Origin: Nocardia aurantiaca
Lineage (GTDB): Bacteria > Actinomycetota > Actinomycetes > Mycobacteriales > Mycobacteriaceae
NCBI RefSeq assembly: GCF_009708175.1
Contig: NZ_WMBB01000002.1
Location: 124,001-188,000, forward strand
Direction: 5' to 3'
DNA: 64,000 bases
The position numbers and the translations under genes were made by a program. This document shows, piece by piece, positions 31,170-38,432 of the stretch; the stretch's first letter is position 1, and each line of letters starts with the position of its first letter. The notes beneath the pieces are model-generated. The model was given only the letters and a program-made list of their open reading frames with translations. It did not search any database and had not been told where the DNA came from.

Positions 31170-31199
31170 ATGCTACTCCGGCAAACCAGGCGCGTGCAA
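31170..31199 (-). promoter_or_regulatory. Promoter of the Mn-riboswitch transcript
   Basis: TTGCAC (31199-31194) and TAGCAT (31175-31170) are separated by 18 bases on the minus strand. The predicted start, near 31163, falls just before the aptamer's first conserved bases. Confidence 0.75.
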
Positions 31200-31267
31200 A
31201 TGACTGTTCGCCAAATCGCAATGCGCACAATAAGTTTGGCGATGCTGCGGAAAGGTTTCGGTTACCC

Positions 31268-31789
31268 TTACGCGGCCAGCAGCATGGCCAGAACCGCGGT
31301 ATCGGGATCGCTGATCGGATCCACCCCCACCCGCGAAACCATCGAGGTCACCGTGCCGTCGCAGTCCGTCTCCACCCAGGCCGCCCGATGTTCCAGGCCC
31401 AGATGCGGCAGACCCGGCAGCAGTAGGCAGCCCGACGCCGCACCCGTGCACTCGGGCAGCGAGGGCTGCGTCTCGCGCGGCGGATGCAGCATGAGCAGCG
31501 CGGTTGGCACATGACTGGCAAACATGCCCGGGCGCAAGGCTTCCGCCCCCATCACCGTGCCCTCCGCGATGACGACTCCGACCATGGCGGGATCCGGATC
31601 GTCCGGCAGCTCCTCTCGCGCCCCGAACACCGTCGAGGTGGGCAAAAGCCCCGGCAGACTGGCCACCCGCACGGCGAGCACCAGCAGTTGCGCCCATTCC
31701 TTGGTGGAGTCGGGCCAGCGCCCGGAGATCACGAAGCCCTGCAGCGAACCATGCGCATGAAACGGCATGACGCCGATCTCGCCACTCAT
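31268..31789 (-). CDS. Conserved-looking protein of unknown function
   Basis: The 173-residue protein begins MSGEIGVMPFHAHGSL. It has alternating hydrophobic strands (EWAQLLVLAVRVASLPGLL, PAMVGVVIAEGTVMGAEAL, TALLMLHPP), three cysteines in the second half and a hydrophobic C terminus (DTAVLAMLLAA). No signal peptide or known domain is recognised. GGGAGG lies 8 bases before the ATG at 31789; the open frame upstream to 32026 runs through a terminator and is not coding. It is upstream of, and on the same strand as, the riboswitch-controlled transporter, but is separated from it by that promoter. Confidence 0.7.
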   Translation of the reverse strand: MSGEIGVMPFHAHGSLQGFVISGRWPDSTKEWAQLLVLAVRVASLPGLLPTSTVFGAREELPDDPDPAMVGVVIAEGTVMGAEALRPGMFASHVPTALLMLHPPRETQPSLPECTGAASGCLLLPGLPHLGLEHRAAWVETDCDGTVTSMVSRVGVDPISDPDTAVLAMLLAA

Positions 31790-31917
31790 GATGTGCCTCC
31801 CGAACCTCCCGGGGGCGGCTGTGCCCGGTATTGCTGTAGGGAACACCAGGTTGTACCCGAACGGAACTGGCACACAAGTACCAAAGAGTGCTAGCACCCA
31901 CACCCTGGAAATGCGAA

Positions 31918-31948
31918 AGGCCCGCGAACCGTATCGGTTCGCGGGCCT
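31918..31948 (-). terminator. Terminator hairpin downstream of sodA
   Basis: A perfect 13-bp stem (31918-31930 with 31936-31948), plus a G-C closing pair, leaves a 3-base loop. On the minus strand it is followed by TTTCGCATTTCC. It lies about 165 bases past the sodA stop. The rest of the 31790-32114 gap holds the hairpin at 32066-32098 and no gene. Confidence 0.75.
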
Positions 31949-32065
31949 CAGGCGTACGAACGGACCGCTGTCCCACGGTCGTCTCCGGGACCGGTCGCAT
32001 CCGTCCCCAGAGGAGAGGCCGCCCACCTCTGCCCCGTTCGGGGCTGGTCGTCCCCCGAATTCCCT

Positions 32066-32098
32066 TTTTGGGGGGTGTAGGGGCGTCAGCCCCCAAAA
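32066..32098 (-). terminator. Terminator-like hairpin immediately after sodA
   Basis: On the minus strand TTTTGGGGG (32098-32090) pairs with CCCCCAAAA (32074-32066) around the loop CTGACGCCCCTACAC. The loop matches that of the hairpin after rraA, while the stem is entirely different. Confidence 0.7.
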
Positions 32099-32114
32099 CT
32101 CATGCCCATCGGCG

Positions 32115-32738
32115 TCAGCCGAAGATCAGGCCCTTGCCCTGGCTGACCGCCTTGGAGTAGCGGTTCTGAATCTCGGCCCAGTTCACGACGTTCCAGAACG
32201 CCTTGACGTAGTCCGCCTTGACGTTCTTGTACTGCAGGTAGAAGGCGTGCTCCCACATGTCCAGGCCGAGCAGCGGAATGATGCCCAGCGGCACATTGCC
32301 CTGCTGGTCGGTCAGCTGGAAGGTGAGCAGCTTGTTGCCCAGGGTGTCGTAGCCCAGCCAGGCCCAGCCGGAGCCCTGCAGGCCATTGGCGGCCGCCGAG
32401 AACTGCGCGACGAACTTGTCGAAGGAACCGAACTCGTCGTCGATGGCCGCGGCCAGATCGCCGACCGGCTTGTCGCCGCCGTCCTTGGACAGGCTCTTCC
32501 ACCAGATGGAGTGGTTGACGTGGCCGCCGAGGTGGAACGCGAGGTTCTTCTCGTTCAGGAAGATGGCGGCGTGGTCGTCCTTGGCCCGCGCCTCTTCCAG
32601 CTTCTCGAGGGCAGCGTTGACGCCCGCGACGTAGGCGGCGTGGTGCTTGGTGTGGTGGATCTCGTTGATCTGCCCGGAGATGAAGGGCTCCAGGGCGCTG
32701 TAGTCGTAATCGAGGTCTGGCAGCGTGTAAACAGCCAC
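32115..32738 (-). CDS. sodA: Superoxide dismutase (Fe/Mn type)
   Basis: The 207-residue enzyme converts superoxide to oxygen and peroxide. The four metal ligands are visible: His in NEIHHTKHH (near residue 28), His in [10 protein letters not shown], and Asp and His in LDMWEHAFY. The sequence closely resembles mycobacterial SodA, including the C-terminal GLIFG. Metal choice (Fe or Mn) cannot be read. There is no signal peptide; mycobacterial SodA is found outside the cell by another route. The GTG at 32738 follows AAAGGGA at good spacing. The gap upstream (32739-33022) shows no convincing gene. Confidence 0.96.
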   Translation of the reverse strand: MAVYTLPDLDYDYSALEPFISGQINEIHHTKHHAAYVAGVNAALEKLEEARAKDDHAAIFLNEKNLAFHLGGHVNHSIWWKSLSKDGGDKPVGDLAAAIDDEFGSFDKFVAQFSAAANGLQGSGWAWLGYDTLGNKLLTFQLTDQQGNVPLGIIPLLGLDMWEHAFYLQYKNVKADYVKAFWNVVNWAEIQNRYSKAVSQGKGLIFG

Positions 32739-33022
32739 GATGTCCCTTTCCGTGTCGGGGCCGTGTGTCCTCGGCAGGTGCCGAGGCGCACCCAACCATC
32801 ATTCGTACACCCGCTCGTCTGCAACCGGGCTGCGTGCCCCCGCATTCCGGTCCGGATAATTCCTTCCCACTCTTCGGAATTGCGCCGAAGACAGCATCAC
32901 CGCCGGTCGCGCGCGGTCCCACAGCATCGAATCATGTCGTGGTACGACGAGTTCGCCGGGCGCTCGAGACCGCCGGAACCGACCGTGTGACAACCGAGCA
33001 AGCCTTGCCCGGCCGGTCCGAC

Positions 33023-33634
33023 CTACAGCGGCGGGACGACGTCCGGGCGCATGGTGCGCGGGTCGCCCGCGTCGTGGGCGTGCCACCAGCGCACACCGCC
33101 GGCGATGAACTCCCGCAGGGCGATCGGTGCGCCCTGCCTGTCGGTGACCTCGAGGCCCTCGAACCAGACGCGCACATCGAGTTCGCGCGGGTCGACGCCC
33201 TCCTCCTGAGAGAACTCCATCATGTGGGCGGCCGGCGTGTCGCTCAGCGTGGTGTCGAAGCTGAGCAGCTTGCGCCACTGGCTCCAGGAGCTGTCGCCGA
33301 GATCGAGGAAGTCCCAGCCGTGCAGCGCGCCGCCACCGAAACTCCGCACGGCGTCGTGCAGGCCATCGAGGGTGAGCGGGAGGACAACGGGCGCGAGATC
33401 ATCCCAGCGCTGACGGCGCAGCGAGGCGGCGACCCGGCTGACCCCCGTCAGGGTCAGGTAGATATCGCAGTCCGGCGGTGGGGGACCGTCCTCGGGCAGG
33501 GTCAGCACGTCCAGTTCCAGGCGTAGGGTGGCCGCCGCCGGGTCGACGTCGATGCCGAGGCATGTCGCCTCCGACAGCGCGCGGTTGAGTCCCTCGATGT
33601 CCAGGCCGTCGAGTAGCCCCCTGCTCACAGTCAT
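33023..33634 (-). CDS. Conserved-looking soluble protein of unknown function
   Basis: The 203-residue acidic protein has strands near the N terminus (ATCLGIDVDPAAATLRLELDVLTLPEDGPPPPDCDIYLTL), a central Arg-rich segment and an acidic C-terminal half (EEGVDPRELDVRVWFEGLEV). Several Trp and Asp residues are present but no catalytic motif is evident. No signal peptide or membrane helix is visible. ATG at 33634 is the first start of the frame. It is divergent from the rhodanese gene across a 312-base gap with notable structure. Confidence 0.75.
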   Translation of the reverse strand: MTVSRGLLDGLDIEGLNRALSEATCLGIDVDPAAATLRLELDVLTLPEDGPPPPDCDIYLTLTGVSRVAASLRRQRWDDLAPVVLPLTLDGLHDAVRSFGGGALHGWDFLDLGDSSWSQWRKLLSFDTTLSDTPAAHMMEFSQEEGVDPRELDVRVWFEGLEVTDRQGAPIALREFIAGGVRWWHAHDAGDPRTMRPDVVPPL

Positions 33635-33777
33635 AGCGCCAGGCTACCGATGTCGCCTGGCCCGACCCAGGATTTCCGCTGATCGGTAGTGTTGTGGTTC
33701 TTTTCCGATCCGAACCGGAACCATGCGCTCACCTGCGGCGTCAGACTGGATAGGGCCTTCTGGGACAGAGGCCTCGG

Positions 33778-33823
33778 GTCGGCCGCTCCGGAACGGGGAG
33801 GGGACTTCCGGATCGGCCGACCG
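33778..33823. repeat. Long intergenic inverted repeat
   Basis: 17-base arms (33778-33794 and 33807-33823) match with a single mismatch, around a 12-base G/A-rich loop. It lies between divergent genes, so it is not an ordinary terminator of either. The rest of the 33635-33946 gap holds the DnaA-like boxes. Confidence 0.75.
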
Positions 33824-33846
33824 GACGAAGCATCCTCTATGGATCC

Positions 33847-33876
33847 TGTGGATCAGGTTGTGGATTATGTGGATAA
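33847..33876 (+). other. Cluster of three DnaA-box-like sequences
   Basis: TGTGGATCA (33847-33855), TGTGGATTA (33859-33867) and TGTGGATAA (33868-33876) lie in tandem. The last is the complement of the classical box TTATCCACA; the others differ from it by one base. No dnaA, dnaN or gyrB is near, so this is not the origin. It lies about 70 bases upstream of the rhodanese gene start. Confidence 0.6.
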
Positions 33877-33946
33877 CTCCTCGAAACCGAGCCCGCGCAG
33901 CCACGGAACTCCACAGCTCTCGCGCACGCGTGGCAGGATCGAAACC

Positions 33947-34318
33947 GTGACGAACCCCCACCTGCCCTCGGTGCCGATCAACGCGGTGCCTGCGGAATTC
34001 GATGCCGCCGACGGCTGGGGTTCGACCGTGCCGGTGCCCGCCCAGCTCCTCGACGTCCGGGAGGTCGACGAATGGCAGCTCGGCCGCGCGCCCGGCGCCA
34101 TCCACATTCCCATGACCGATGTGCCCGCCCGGCTCGACGATATCGACATCGACGCCGAGATCTACGTGATCTGCCGGCAGGGCGGCCGGTCCGCACCGGT
34201 GGTGGAGTACCTGAACCAGATCGGTTACGAGGCCGTCATGGTCTCGGGCGGCATGGTGGCCTGGCAGCAGACGGGCCGCCCGCTCACCGGCGACGGTGCC
34301 GAGGCGAAGATCTACTAG
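33947..34318 (+). CDS. Rhodanese-like domain protein
   Basis: The 123-residue single-domain sulfurtransferase has LLDVREVDEWQLGRAPGAIHIPM, and an active-site loop with the catalytic cysteine in YVICRQGGRSA. GGMVAWQQTGRPL is the usual rhodanese end. It probably transfers sulfane sulfur in the cytoplasm; partners are unknown. GTG at 33947 with AGGATC upstream fits the conserved part; longer readings would run through the DnaA-like boxes. The next gene starts 18 bases downstream. Confidence 0.88.
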   Translation: MTNPHLPSVPINAVPAEFDAADGWGSTVPVPAQLLDVREVDEWQLGRAPGAIHIPMTDVPARLDDIDIDAEIYVICRQGGRSAPVVEYLNQIGYEAVMVSGGMVAWQQTGRPLTGDGAEAKIY

Positions 34319-34336
34319 GCGCGGAGAGGTGGAGCG

Positions 34337-35434
34337 ATGAACGGGGGACAGGTGGGCCGGTCGCGATCCGCCGTCGTGCAGCCGTGCGCCCGTTGCGGCG
34401 CGCGCTGGGCCGTCCAGGGCAAACCGCTGCACTGGTGCCCGCGCTGCCACGGCGTTCTGCTCTCGCCGGCTCCGGTGGACGCCCCCGCCGAGCGCCGCAA
34501 CTACCGCTGGGTGGCCCGCCCGCCCGGCCGGAGAACCCCCGCCCCGCAGCCTGTCCGGCGGACAGGCACGACGGAGACGCCGCGCTACCACCAGATTCCG
34601 CGGTGGGGGCTGCACGACCGGCCCCCGGCGGAGGCCGCCGCGCCGCGCCGCCCGCTGGCCGAGCTGACCGATCGGCTCACCGTCCTGTTGCTGGCGACCG
34701 CGGGCGTCTTCGGGTTCGCCGCGCTGGCCGAGCTGGGCCGATACGGCATCCTGCTGCGCAACCGCACGCGCCTCATCCAGCCCTGGCTACTGTGGATATC
34801 CGATGCCGCCGTGACCGTTTCGGCGGTGGCGGCCCCGGTGCTCGCCCTGGTTTCGGCGGTGGCGCTGGTCGGCTGGCTCGCCGAAACCCGCCGCGCGGCC
34901 TACGCGCGGTTGGCGGAGTCGGATCCGCGGTCGTTGCGCACGCTGATGCTCGGCTGTCTGGTTCCGATCGTGAATCTCGTGTGGCCCGGCATCTTTCTGG
35001 GCGAGGCGGCCCGGCTGCGGATCGCCGACGGCGGGGATCCGCGGCTGCTGCGGGCGGTCCGGATCTGGTGGGGCGCTTGGCTTCTCAACGCCGCGCTGGT
35101 GCTGGTGACGGTACCGTACCGGTTCGCGACGTCGCTGCAGGTGCAGGCCGACGGGGTACTGGCGAGCATGTGGACGGATCTGGCCGCGGCCGGGGTCGCG
35201 GTCGCCTCGCTCGGGTTGGTGCGGGCCTTCGCGGACCTGGATCTGCGGGGCCGGCCGAGGGCACGGGGGCGCTGGGTGATCGCCACCGGGCCCGCGCAGC
35301 CGGTGATCGAACCCGTGCGGCGCGCGCCCGAGGCTGTCGTCCGGGATGATGCTGTCGTCGAGGATGATGCAGCAGTCGGGGATGAAGACGCCGATGCGGC
35401 CCCGTCGGAGCAACAGGAGGTATTGGCGAAGTGA
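34337..35434 (+). CDS. DUF4328 membrane protein with zinc ribbon
   Basis: The 365-residue protein has an N-terminal zinc-ribbon-like pair of CxxC motifs (CARCGARW, CPRCHG near residues 17-37), a basic/proline linker and six or so membrane helices (about 115-310) with the DUF4328 block (WLAETRRAAYARL, WWGAWLLNAALVLVTV). A disordered acidic C-terminal tail follows (DDAVVEDDAAVGDEDADAA). The function is unknown. It overlaps the next gene by four bases and follows the rhodanese gene closely. The mycobacterial gene Rv3843c, next to glpQ1, is probably its counterpart. Confidence 0.85.
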   Translation: MNGGQVGRSRSAVVQPCARCGARWAVQGKPLHWCPRCHGVLLSPAPVDAPAERRNYRWVARPPGRRTPAPQPVRRTGTTETPRYHQIPRWGLHDRPPAEAAAPRRPLAELTDRLTVLLLATAGVFGFAALAELGRYGILLRNRTRLIQPWLLWISDAAVTVSAVAAPVLALVSAVALVGWLAETRRAAYARLAESDPRSLRTLMLGCLVPIVNLVWPGIFLGEAARLRIADGGDPRLLRAVRIWWGAWLLNAALVLVTVPYRFATSLQVQADGVLASMWTDLAAAGVAVASLGLVRAFADLDLRGRPRARGRWVIATGPAQPVIEPVRRAPEAVVRDDAVVEDDAAVGDEDADAAPSEQQEVLAK

Positions 35435-36198
35435 GCCGGGCCAGTCGTGCGCCGTTCGTGGTCGCGCACCGGGGGGCGTCGGCGGCGCGACCCGAACACA
35501 CCCTCGCCGCATACGATCTCGCCCTGCGGGAGGGCGCAGCCGGCGTCGAGTGCGATATCCGCCTGACCCGTGACGGGCACCTGGTCTGTGTGCACGACCG
35601 CACCGTGGACCGCACTTCGAGCGGGACGGGCGCGGTCAGCGAGCTGACTCTCGACGAGCTGAAGGCGATGAACTTCGGCACCGCCGAGGAACCCGAGGGC
35701 GTGCTCACGCTGTCGGCGCTCATCGAGCTGGTGCTGGACTGGAAGAGCCGTCCCACCAAGCTGTTCATCGAGACCAAGCACCCGGTCCGCTACGGGGCGC
35801 TGGTGGAGACCACGCTGCTGAACGAGCTCACCCGCTACGGCATCGGCGCGCCCGCGTCGGCCGATCACTCTCGTGCGGTGGTCATGTCGTTCGCGGCGAC
35901 CGCGGTCTGGCGCATCCGCCGCGCGGCCCCGCTGCTGCCGACCGTCCTGCTGGGCGAGTCCTCGCTATACCTGTCCGGCGGCGCGGCCCACACCGTCGGC
36001 GCGACCGCCGTCGGCCCATCGGTGCGCACCCTGCGCGAGCACCCGGACCTGGTCGACAAGGCCGCGGCCGCGGGCCGCGCCACCTACGTCTGGACCTGCG
36101 ACGACCCCGAGGACGTCCAACTCTGCGCCGACCTGGGCGTGGACTGGGTCGCCACCAACTACCCCGCCCGCACCAAGGCCGTCCTCACCACCGCCTGA
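35431..36198 (+). CDS. Glycerophosphodiester phosphodiesterase
   Basis: The 255-residue TIM-barrel enzyme hydrolyses glycerophosphodiesters to glycerol-3-phosphate and an alcohol. The catalytic motifs are HRGASAARPEHT with the nearby acid pair VECDIRLTRDG, VHDRTVDRTSSG (second His) and FIETKHPVRYG. It has no signal peptide, so it acts inside the cell, recycling phospholipid headgroups. It starts at GTG overlapping the DUF4328 stop. It corresponds in position and family to mycobacterial GlpQ1. Confidence 0.93.
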   Translation: MSRASRAPFVVAHRGASAARPEHTLAAYDLALREGAAGVECDIRLTRDGHLVCVHDRTVDRTSSGTGAVSELTLDELKAMNFGTAEEPEGVLTLSALIELVLDWKSRPTKLFIETKHPVRYGALVETTLLNELTRYGIGAPASADHSRAVVMSFAATAVWRIRRAAPLLPTVLLGESSLYLSGGAAHTVGATAVGPSVRTLREHPDLVDKAAAAGRATYVWTCDDPEDVQLCADLGVDWVATNYPARTKAVLTTA

Positions 36199-36223
36199 AA
36201 CCCCGTATCGAGGCTTGCTCGAG

Positions 36224-36358
36224 CTGTCGCAGTCCGTGCCCACGACTTTCGAGCGGATCGCCCTCGGGCTGTCACAGTCCGCGCCAACGACTTTCGAGCG
36301 GATCTTCCTCGAACCGCCGCACTCCGCGTCAGCGACTTTCGAGCGGATCGCCAGTTGG
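36224..36358 (+). repeat. Three tandem 45-bp repeats
   Basis: The units are 36224-36268, 36269-36313 and 36314-36358. The 16-base core GACTTTCGAGCGGATC is identical in all three, recurring exactly every 45 bases (36244, 36289, 36334); the flanks vary. Because 45 is divisible by three, one frame reads repeated LSQS-PTTFERI units, but there is no credible start. It lies between the GDPD gene and the palindromic repeat copy 2, and the two together fill the 36199-36499 gap. Confidence 0.85.
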
Positions 36359-36480
36359 TTCGCGGCGCGTCTCGTTCTGGACTGACCGGAGCGGGGGAGC
36401 GAAGCGGAGGAGCGGAGGGAGGGAAGAACGAGACTTGCAGCGCCGCGAACCCCGCCCGGAGCGAAGCGGAGGGCAATTAA
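36357..36480 (+). repeat. Palindromic intergenic repeat, copy 2
   Basis: GGTTCGCGGCGC (36357-36368) pairs with GCGCCGCGAACC (36440-36451), and GTCTCGTTCT (36369-36378) with AGAACGAGAC (36425-36434): a 22-bp stem with a 5-base bulge and a 46-base purine-rich loop. The tail GGAGCGAAGCGGAGGGCAAT ends 19 bases before the DUF5926 start codon. Confidence 0.85.
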
Positions 36481-36499
36481 CACAGTAGGTTTGCCAACC

Positions 36500-37417
36500 A
36501 TGGGTAAGAGCAAGCGCAACAGTCCCAAGCCGGACAGTAATCGGGCGCAGAAGCTGGCCGCCCGCCGCGCCGCACAGGAGGCGGCGGCGCAGGCCGTGAC
36601 GCGCCCCTTCGAGGGCTTGGCCGCCGAATGTGATCTGGTCGCGCTACGGGAGTTCGTGCCGTCGGCCACCGCGACCTTGAAGTTGTCGCCGAATGTCGCC
36701 GCGAAGCGGGCAGTCACCCTCGCCACCGTGCTGCCCGGCGCGGTCGCCGCGCTGGTGCGGGCCGGGGACGAGCCGACCGGTTTCGTCGGCACGCAGGTGC
36801 AGTTCCAGTCCGCCGATCCCGCCGCGGATCTGGCCGCCGCCATTCTGTGGACCCAATCCGCCGCCCCGGGCGAGTCGCTGACCACCGCGACTGTGGAAGG
36901 CGCGCCGCGGCTTTCGGAGGTGCTGGATCCGGGCGCGGCCCTGGATCTGACCGTGCACCAGGACTTCAACTGGTGGGTGCCCGAGGGCGTCACCCCGGAC
37001 CCGCAGGTGGCCGCCACCATCGAGCAGGCCGATCAGGCCATCATGCCGTCGGCCCGCTTGGAGCTGGGCGCGGATGCCGTCGGCGCGGCCTGGTGGGTCG
37101 ACGCCGGCGAGAAGGCGCACATCCGATGGGTGCGGCCGGAGGACGAGGACCAGCTCATGCTGGCGCTGGCGCGGCTGCACGCGGCCGGCGATCTGCACCT
37201 GGGCGAGGGTTCGCGGTTCGCGGGCTCGTTCCGTACCCATGGGCTGCTGGTGCCGGTCTTCGACCTGGATCGGGAGAAGCACGCGAGCGAATGGGAAGCC
37301 CCGGCTCGCGCGTTCGACGCGAAGCTGAGGGCAGCGCTGAAATCGGACACGCCGCTGACCTCCGAGGAGCGCCGCTCGCGCGACGGCTTGCGGTCGCGGC
37401 AGGTCACCTTGCGCTGA
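36500..37417 (+). CDS. DUF5926 family protein
   Basis: The 305-residue soluble protein begins MGKSKRNSPKPDSNRAQKLAARRAAQEAAAQ, a basic helical N terminus. A larger domain follows with VALREFVPSATATL, VHQDFNWWVPEG and ARLHAAGDLHLGEGSRFAGSFRTHGLLVPVFDLD. It matches the actinobacterial DUF5926 family; members are often associated with SEC-C-type zinc motifs, but I see no cysteines here. The function is unknown. ATG at 36500 was chosen over a TTG nine bases earlier. Confidence 0.85.
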   Translation: MGKSKRNSPKPDSNRAQKLAARRAAQEAAAQAVTRPFEGLAAECDLVALREFVPSATATLKLSPNVAAKRAVTLATVLPGAVAALVRAGDEPTGFVGTQVQFQSADPAADLAAAILWTQSAAPGESLTTATVEGAPRLSEVLDPGAALDLTVHQDFNWWVPEGVTPDPQVAATIEQADQAIMPSARLELGADAVGAAWWVDAGEKAHIRWVRPEDEDQLMLALARLHAAGDLHLGEGSRFAGSFRTHGLLVPVFDLDREKHASEWEAPARAFDAKLRAALKSDTPLTSEERRSRDGLRSRQVTLR

Positions 37418-37455
37418 TTGCGCTGTCATGCTGCGCTGGGCGCGCGGATGCATTG

Positions 37456-37508
37456 CGGGCCGTTCGCCGGGTGAACAGGATTCACTCGGTGAGCGGCCCG
37501 ATTTTTTT
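37456..37508 (+). terminator. Terminator after the DUF5926 gene
   Basis: A 14-base arm (37456-37469) pairs with 37487-37500 with two G-T or mismatched positions, and is followed by ATTTTTTTG, the clearest T-run in the window. Confidence 0.85.
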
Positions 37509-37591
37509 GCGGGGATTTTTCTGAAAAGTGCCTGTTTCGCTCTGAGTGCTCGGTTAGGTTCTCTGCACCCCGGAAGTTTCACGGGGGATCC

Positions 37592-37618
37592 GATGACCAT
37601 CGCATGGGATATCAGATG
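37592..37618 (+). CDS. Possible eight-codon leader peptide
   Basis: ATG at 37592 opens MTIAWDIR and stops at 37616-37618. GGGGGATCC precedes it. Its stop codon overlaps the GAGGAG ribosome site of the next small ORF, an arrangement expected for translational coupling or attenuation. Nothing else supports it. Confidence 0.3.
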
Positions 37619-37630
37619 AGGAGAAATGCC

Positions 37631-37717
37631 ATGGATGCCGTTCTGGCCCTGGTCAAGTCGATGTTCGGTACGTTGTCCGCCAATGCCACCGGCACCGTCA
37701 CCGTGCCGACCAAGTAA
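37631..37717 (+). CDS. Tiny 28-residue protein of unknown function
   Basis: The predicted product is MDAVLALVKSMFGTLSANAT followed by GTVTVPTK. It has a short amphipathic or hydrophobic start and a Thr/Val-rich end. GAGGAGAAA lies 7 bases upstream and the frame ends at TAA, which is rare in this genome. A strong terminator before it and a perfect hairpin after it isolate it as a separate transcription unit. It is too short to assign to a family. Confidence 0.5.
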   Translation: MDAVLALVKSMFGTLSANATGTVTVPTK

Positions 37718-37758
37718 GGAAAAGGCGGGTACGCATCGCAGAAAGCCGAGCACATGCG

Positions 37759-37792
37759 GCAGGCCCGGTCCAGCGCAAGGGACCGGGCCTGC
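37759..37792. terminator. Bidirectional terminator after the tiny ORF and ferritin
   Basis: A perfect 13-bp stem (37759-37771 with 37780-37792) with an 8-base loop lies between the tiny ORF and the convergent ferritin gene. Confidence 0.75.
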
Positions 37793-37841
37793 TATGTCAA
37801 TCCACCGGGCCGGACGCGAATTCCGTTCGGCCCATGAGCAA

Positions 37842-38390
37842 TTAGAGCGAGCCGCCCGCGGCGTGCGGCGCACCCGAGGTGTCCTTCGGGCCACTCATTT
37901 CCCGCTGCACGAAATACTCCAGATCGAACAGATTCGCGCCGGCCCGCTCGGCGACGGTGAGCAGGGTATCCATGGTCGCGACCTCTTCGACCTGCTCCTT
38001 GAGGAACCACTGCATGAACTGCTCGCCCTGGTAGTCGCCCTCTTCCCGGGCGGTCTTGGCGAGCTGGACGACCTGGTCGGTGACCGCCCGCTCCTGCGCG
38101 AGCGCCAGCGCGATCGGCTCCTTGGCATTCGCGAAATGCGAAGTGGCGGCATCGGTTCCGGGCATCTCGACCGCAATGTCCTGATCGATCAGATACCGCG
38201 CGATCATCATCGCGTGGTTACGCTCCTCGACGGCCTGCTGATAGAAATACTTGGCCAGGACGGGCAGATCGGCATTGTCGAACCACATCGCCACCGCGAT
38301 GTACTGGTGCTCGGCATTGAACTCGTTGCGGAATTGATCCTGGAGCAGGGCGTGGAACTTGCTGCGCTTGGTCTGGGTTCGGGTGGACAT
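37842..38390 (-). CDS. bfrB: Ferritin, BfrB type
   Basis: This is a 182-residue ferritin subunit that oxidises Fe2+ and stores it as a mineral inside a 24-mer. Ferroxidase residues are visible in the four-helix bundle (FNAEHQYIAVAMWFD, AVEERNHAMMIARY, GEQFMQWFLKEQVEEV). The C terminus SGAPHAAGGSL is nearly that of mycobacterial BfrB. ATG at 38390 matches the family start; in-frame ATGs at 38414 and 38426 are alternatives. A pair of 15-base direct repeats lies just upstream and may be regulatory. No haem-binding Met typical of bacterioferritin was assigned. Confidence 0.92.
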   Translation of the reverse strand: MSTRTQTKRSKFHALLQDQFRNEFNAEHQYIAVAMWFDNADLPVLAKYFYQQAVEERNHAMMIARYLIDQDIAVEMPGTDAATSHFANAKEPIALALAQERAVTDQVVQLAKTAREEGDYQGEQFMQWFLKEQVEEVATMDTLLTVAERAGANLFDLEYFVQREMSGPKDTSGAPHAAGGSL

Positions 38391-38432
38391 GTCGACGACA
38401 TTAATCCTGGTCATATCGTGTGTCATGCAAGT

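Noticed and set aside
32935..32991. 18-codon ORF MSWYDEFAGRSRPPEPTV upstream of sodA
   Set aside because: It is very short, has no clear ribosome site and no neighbour relation; it may be the remnant of something but cannot be supported.
33847..33876. Chromosomal origin of replication
   Set aside because: Only three boxes are present, there is no AT-rich unwinding element, and none of dnaA, dnaN, recF, gyrB or rpmH is nearby.
36200..36385. Coding repeat protein in the 45-bp tandem repeats
   Set aside because: The repeated frame (LSQS-PTTFERI units) is open only because the period is a multiple of three; no start codon with a ribosome site is in place and it runs into the palindromic element.
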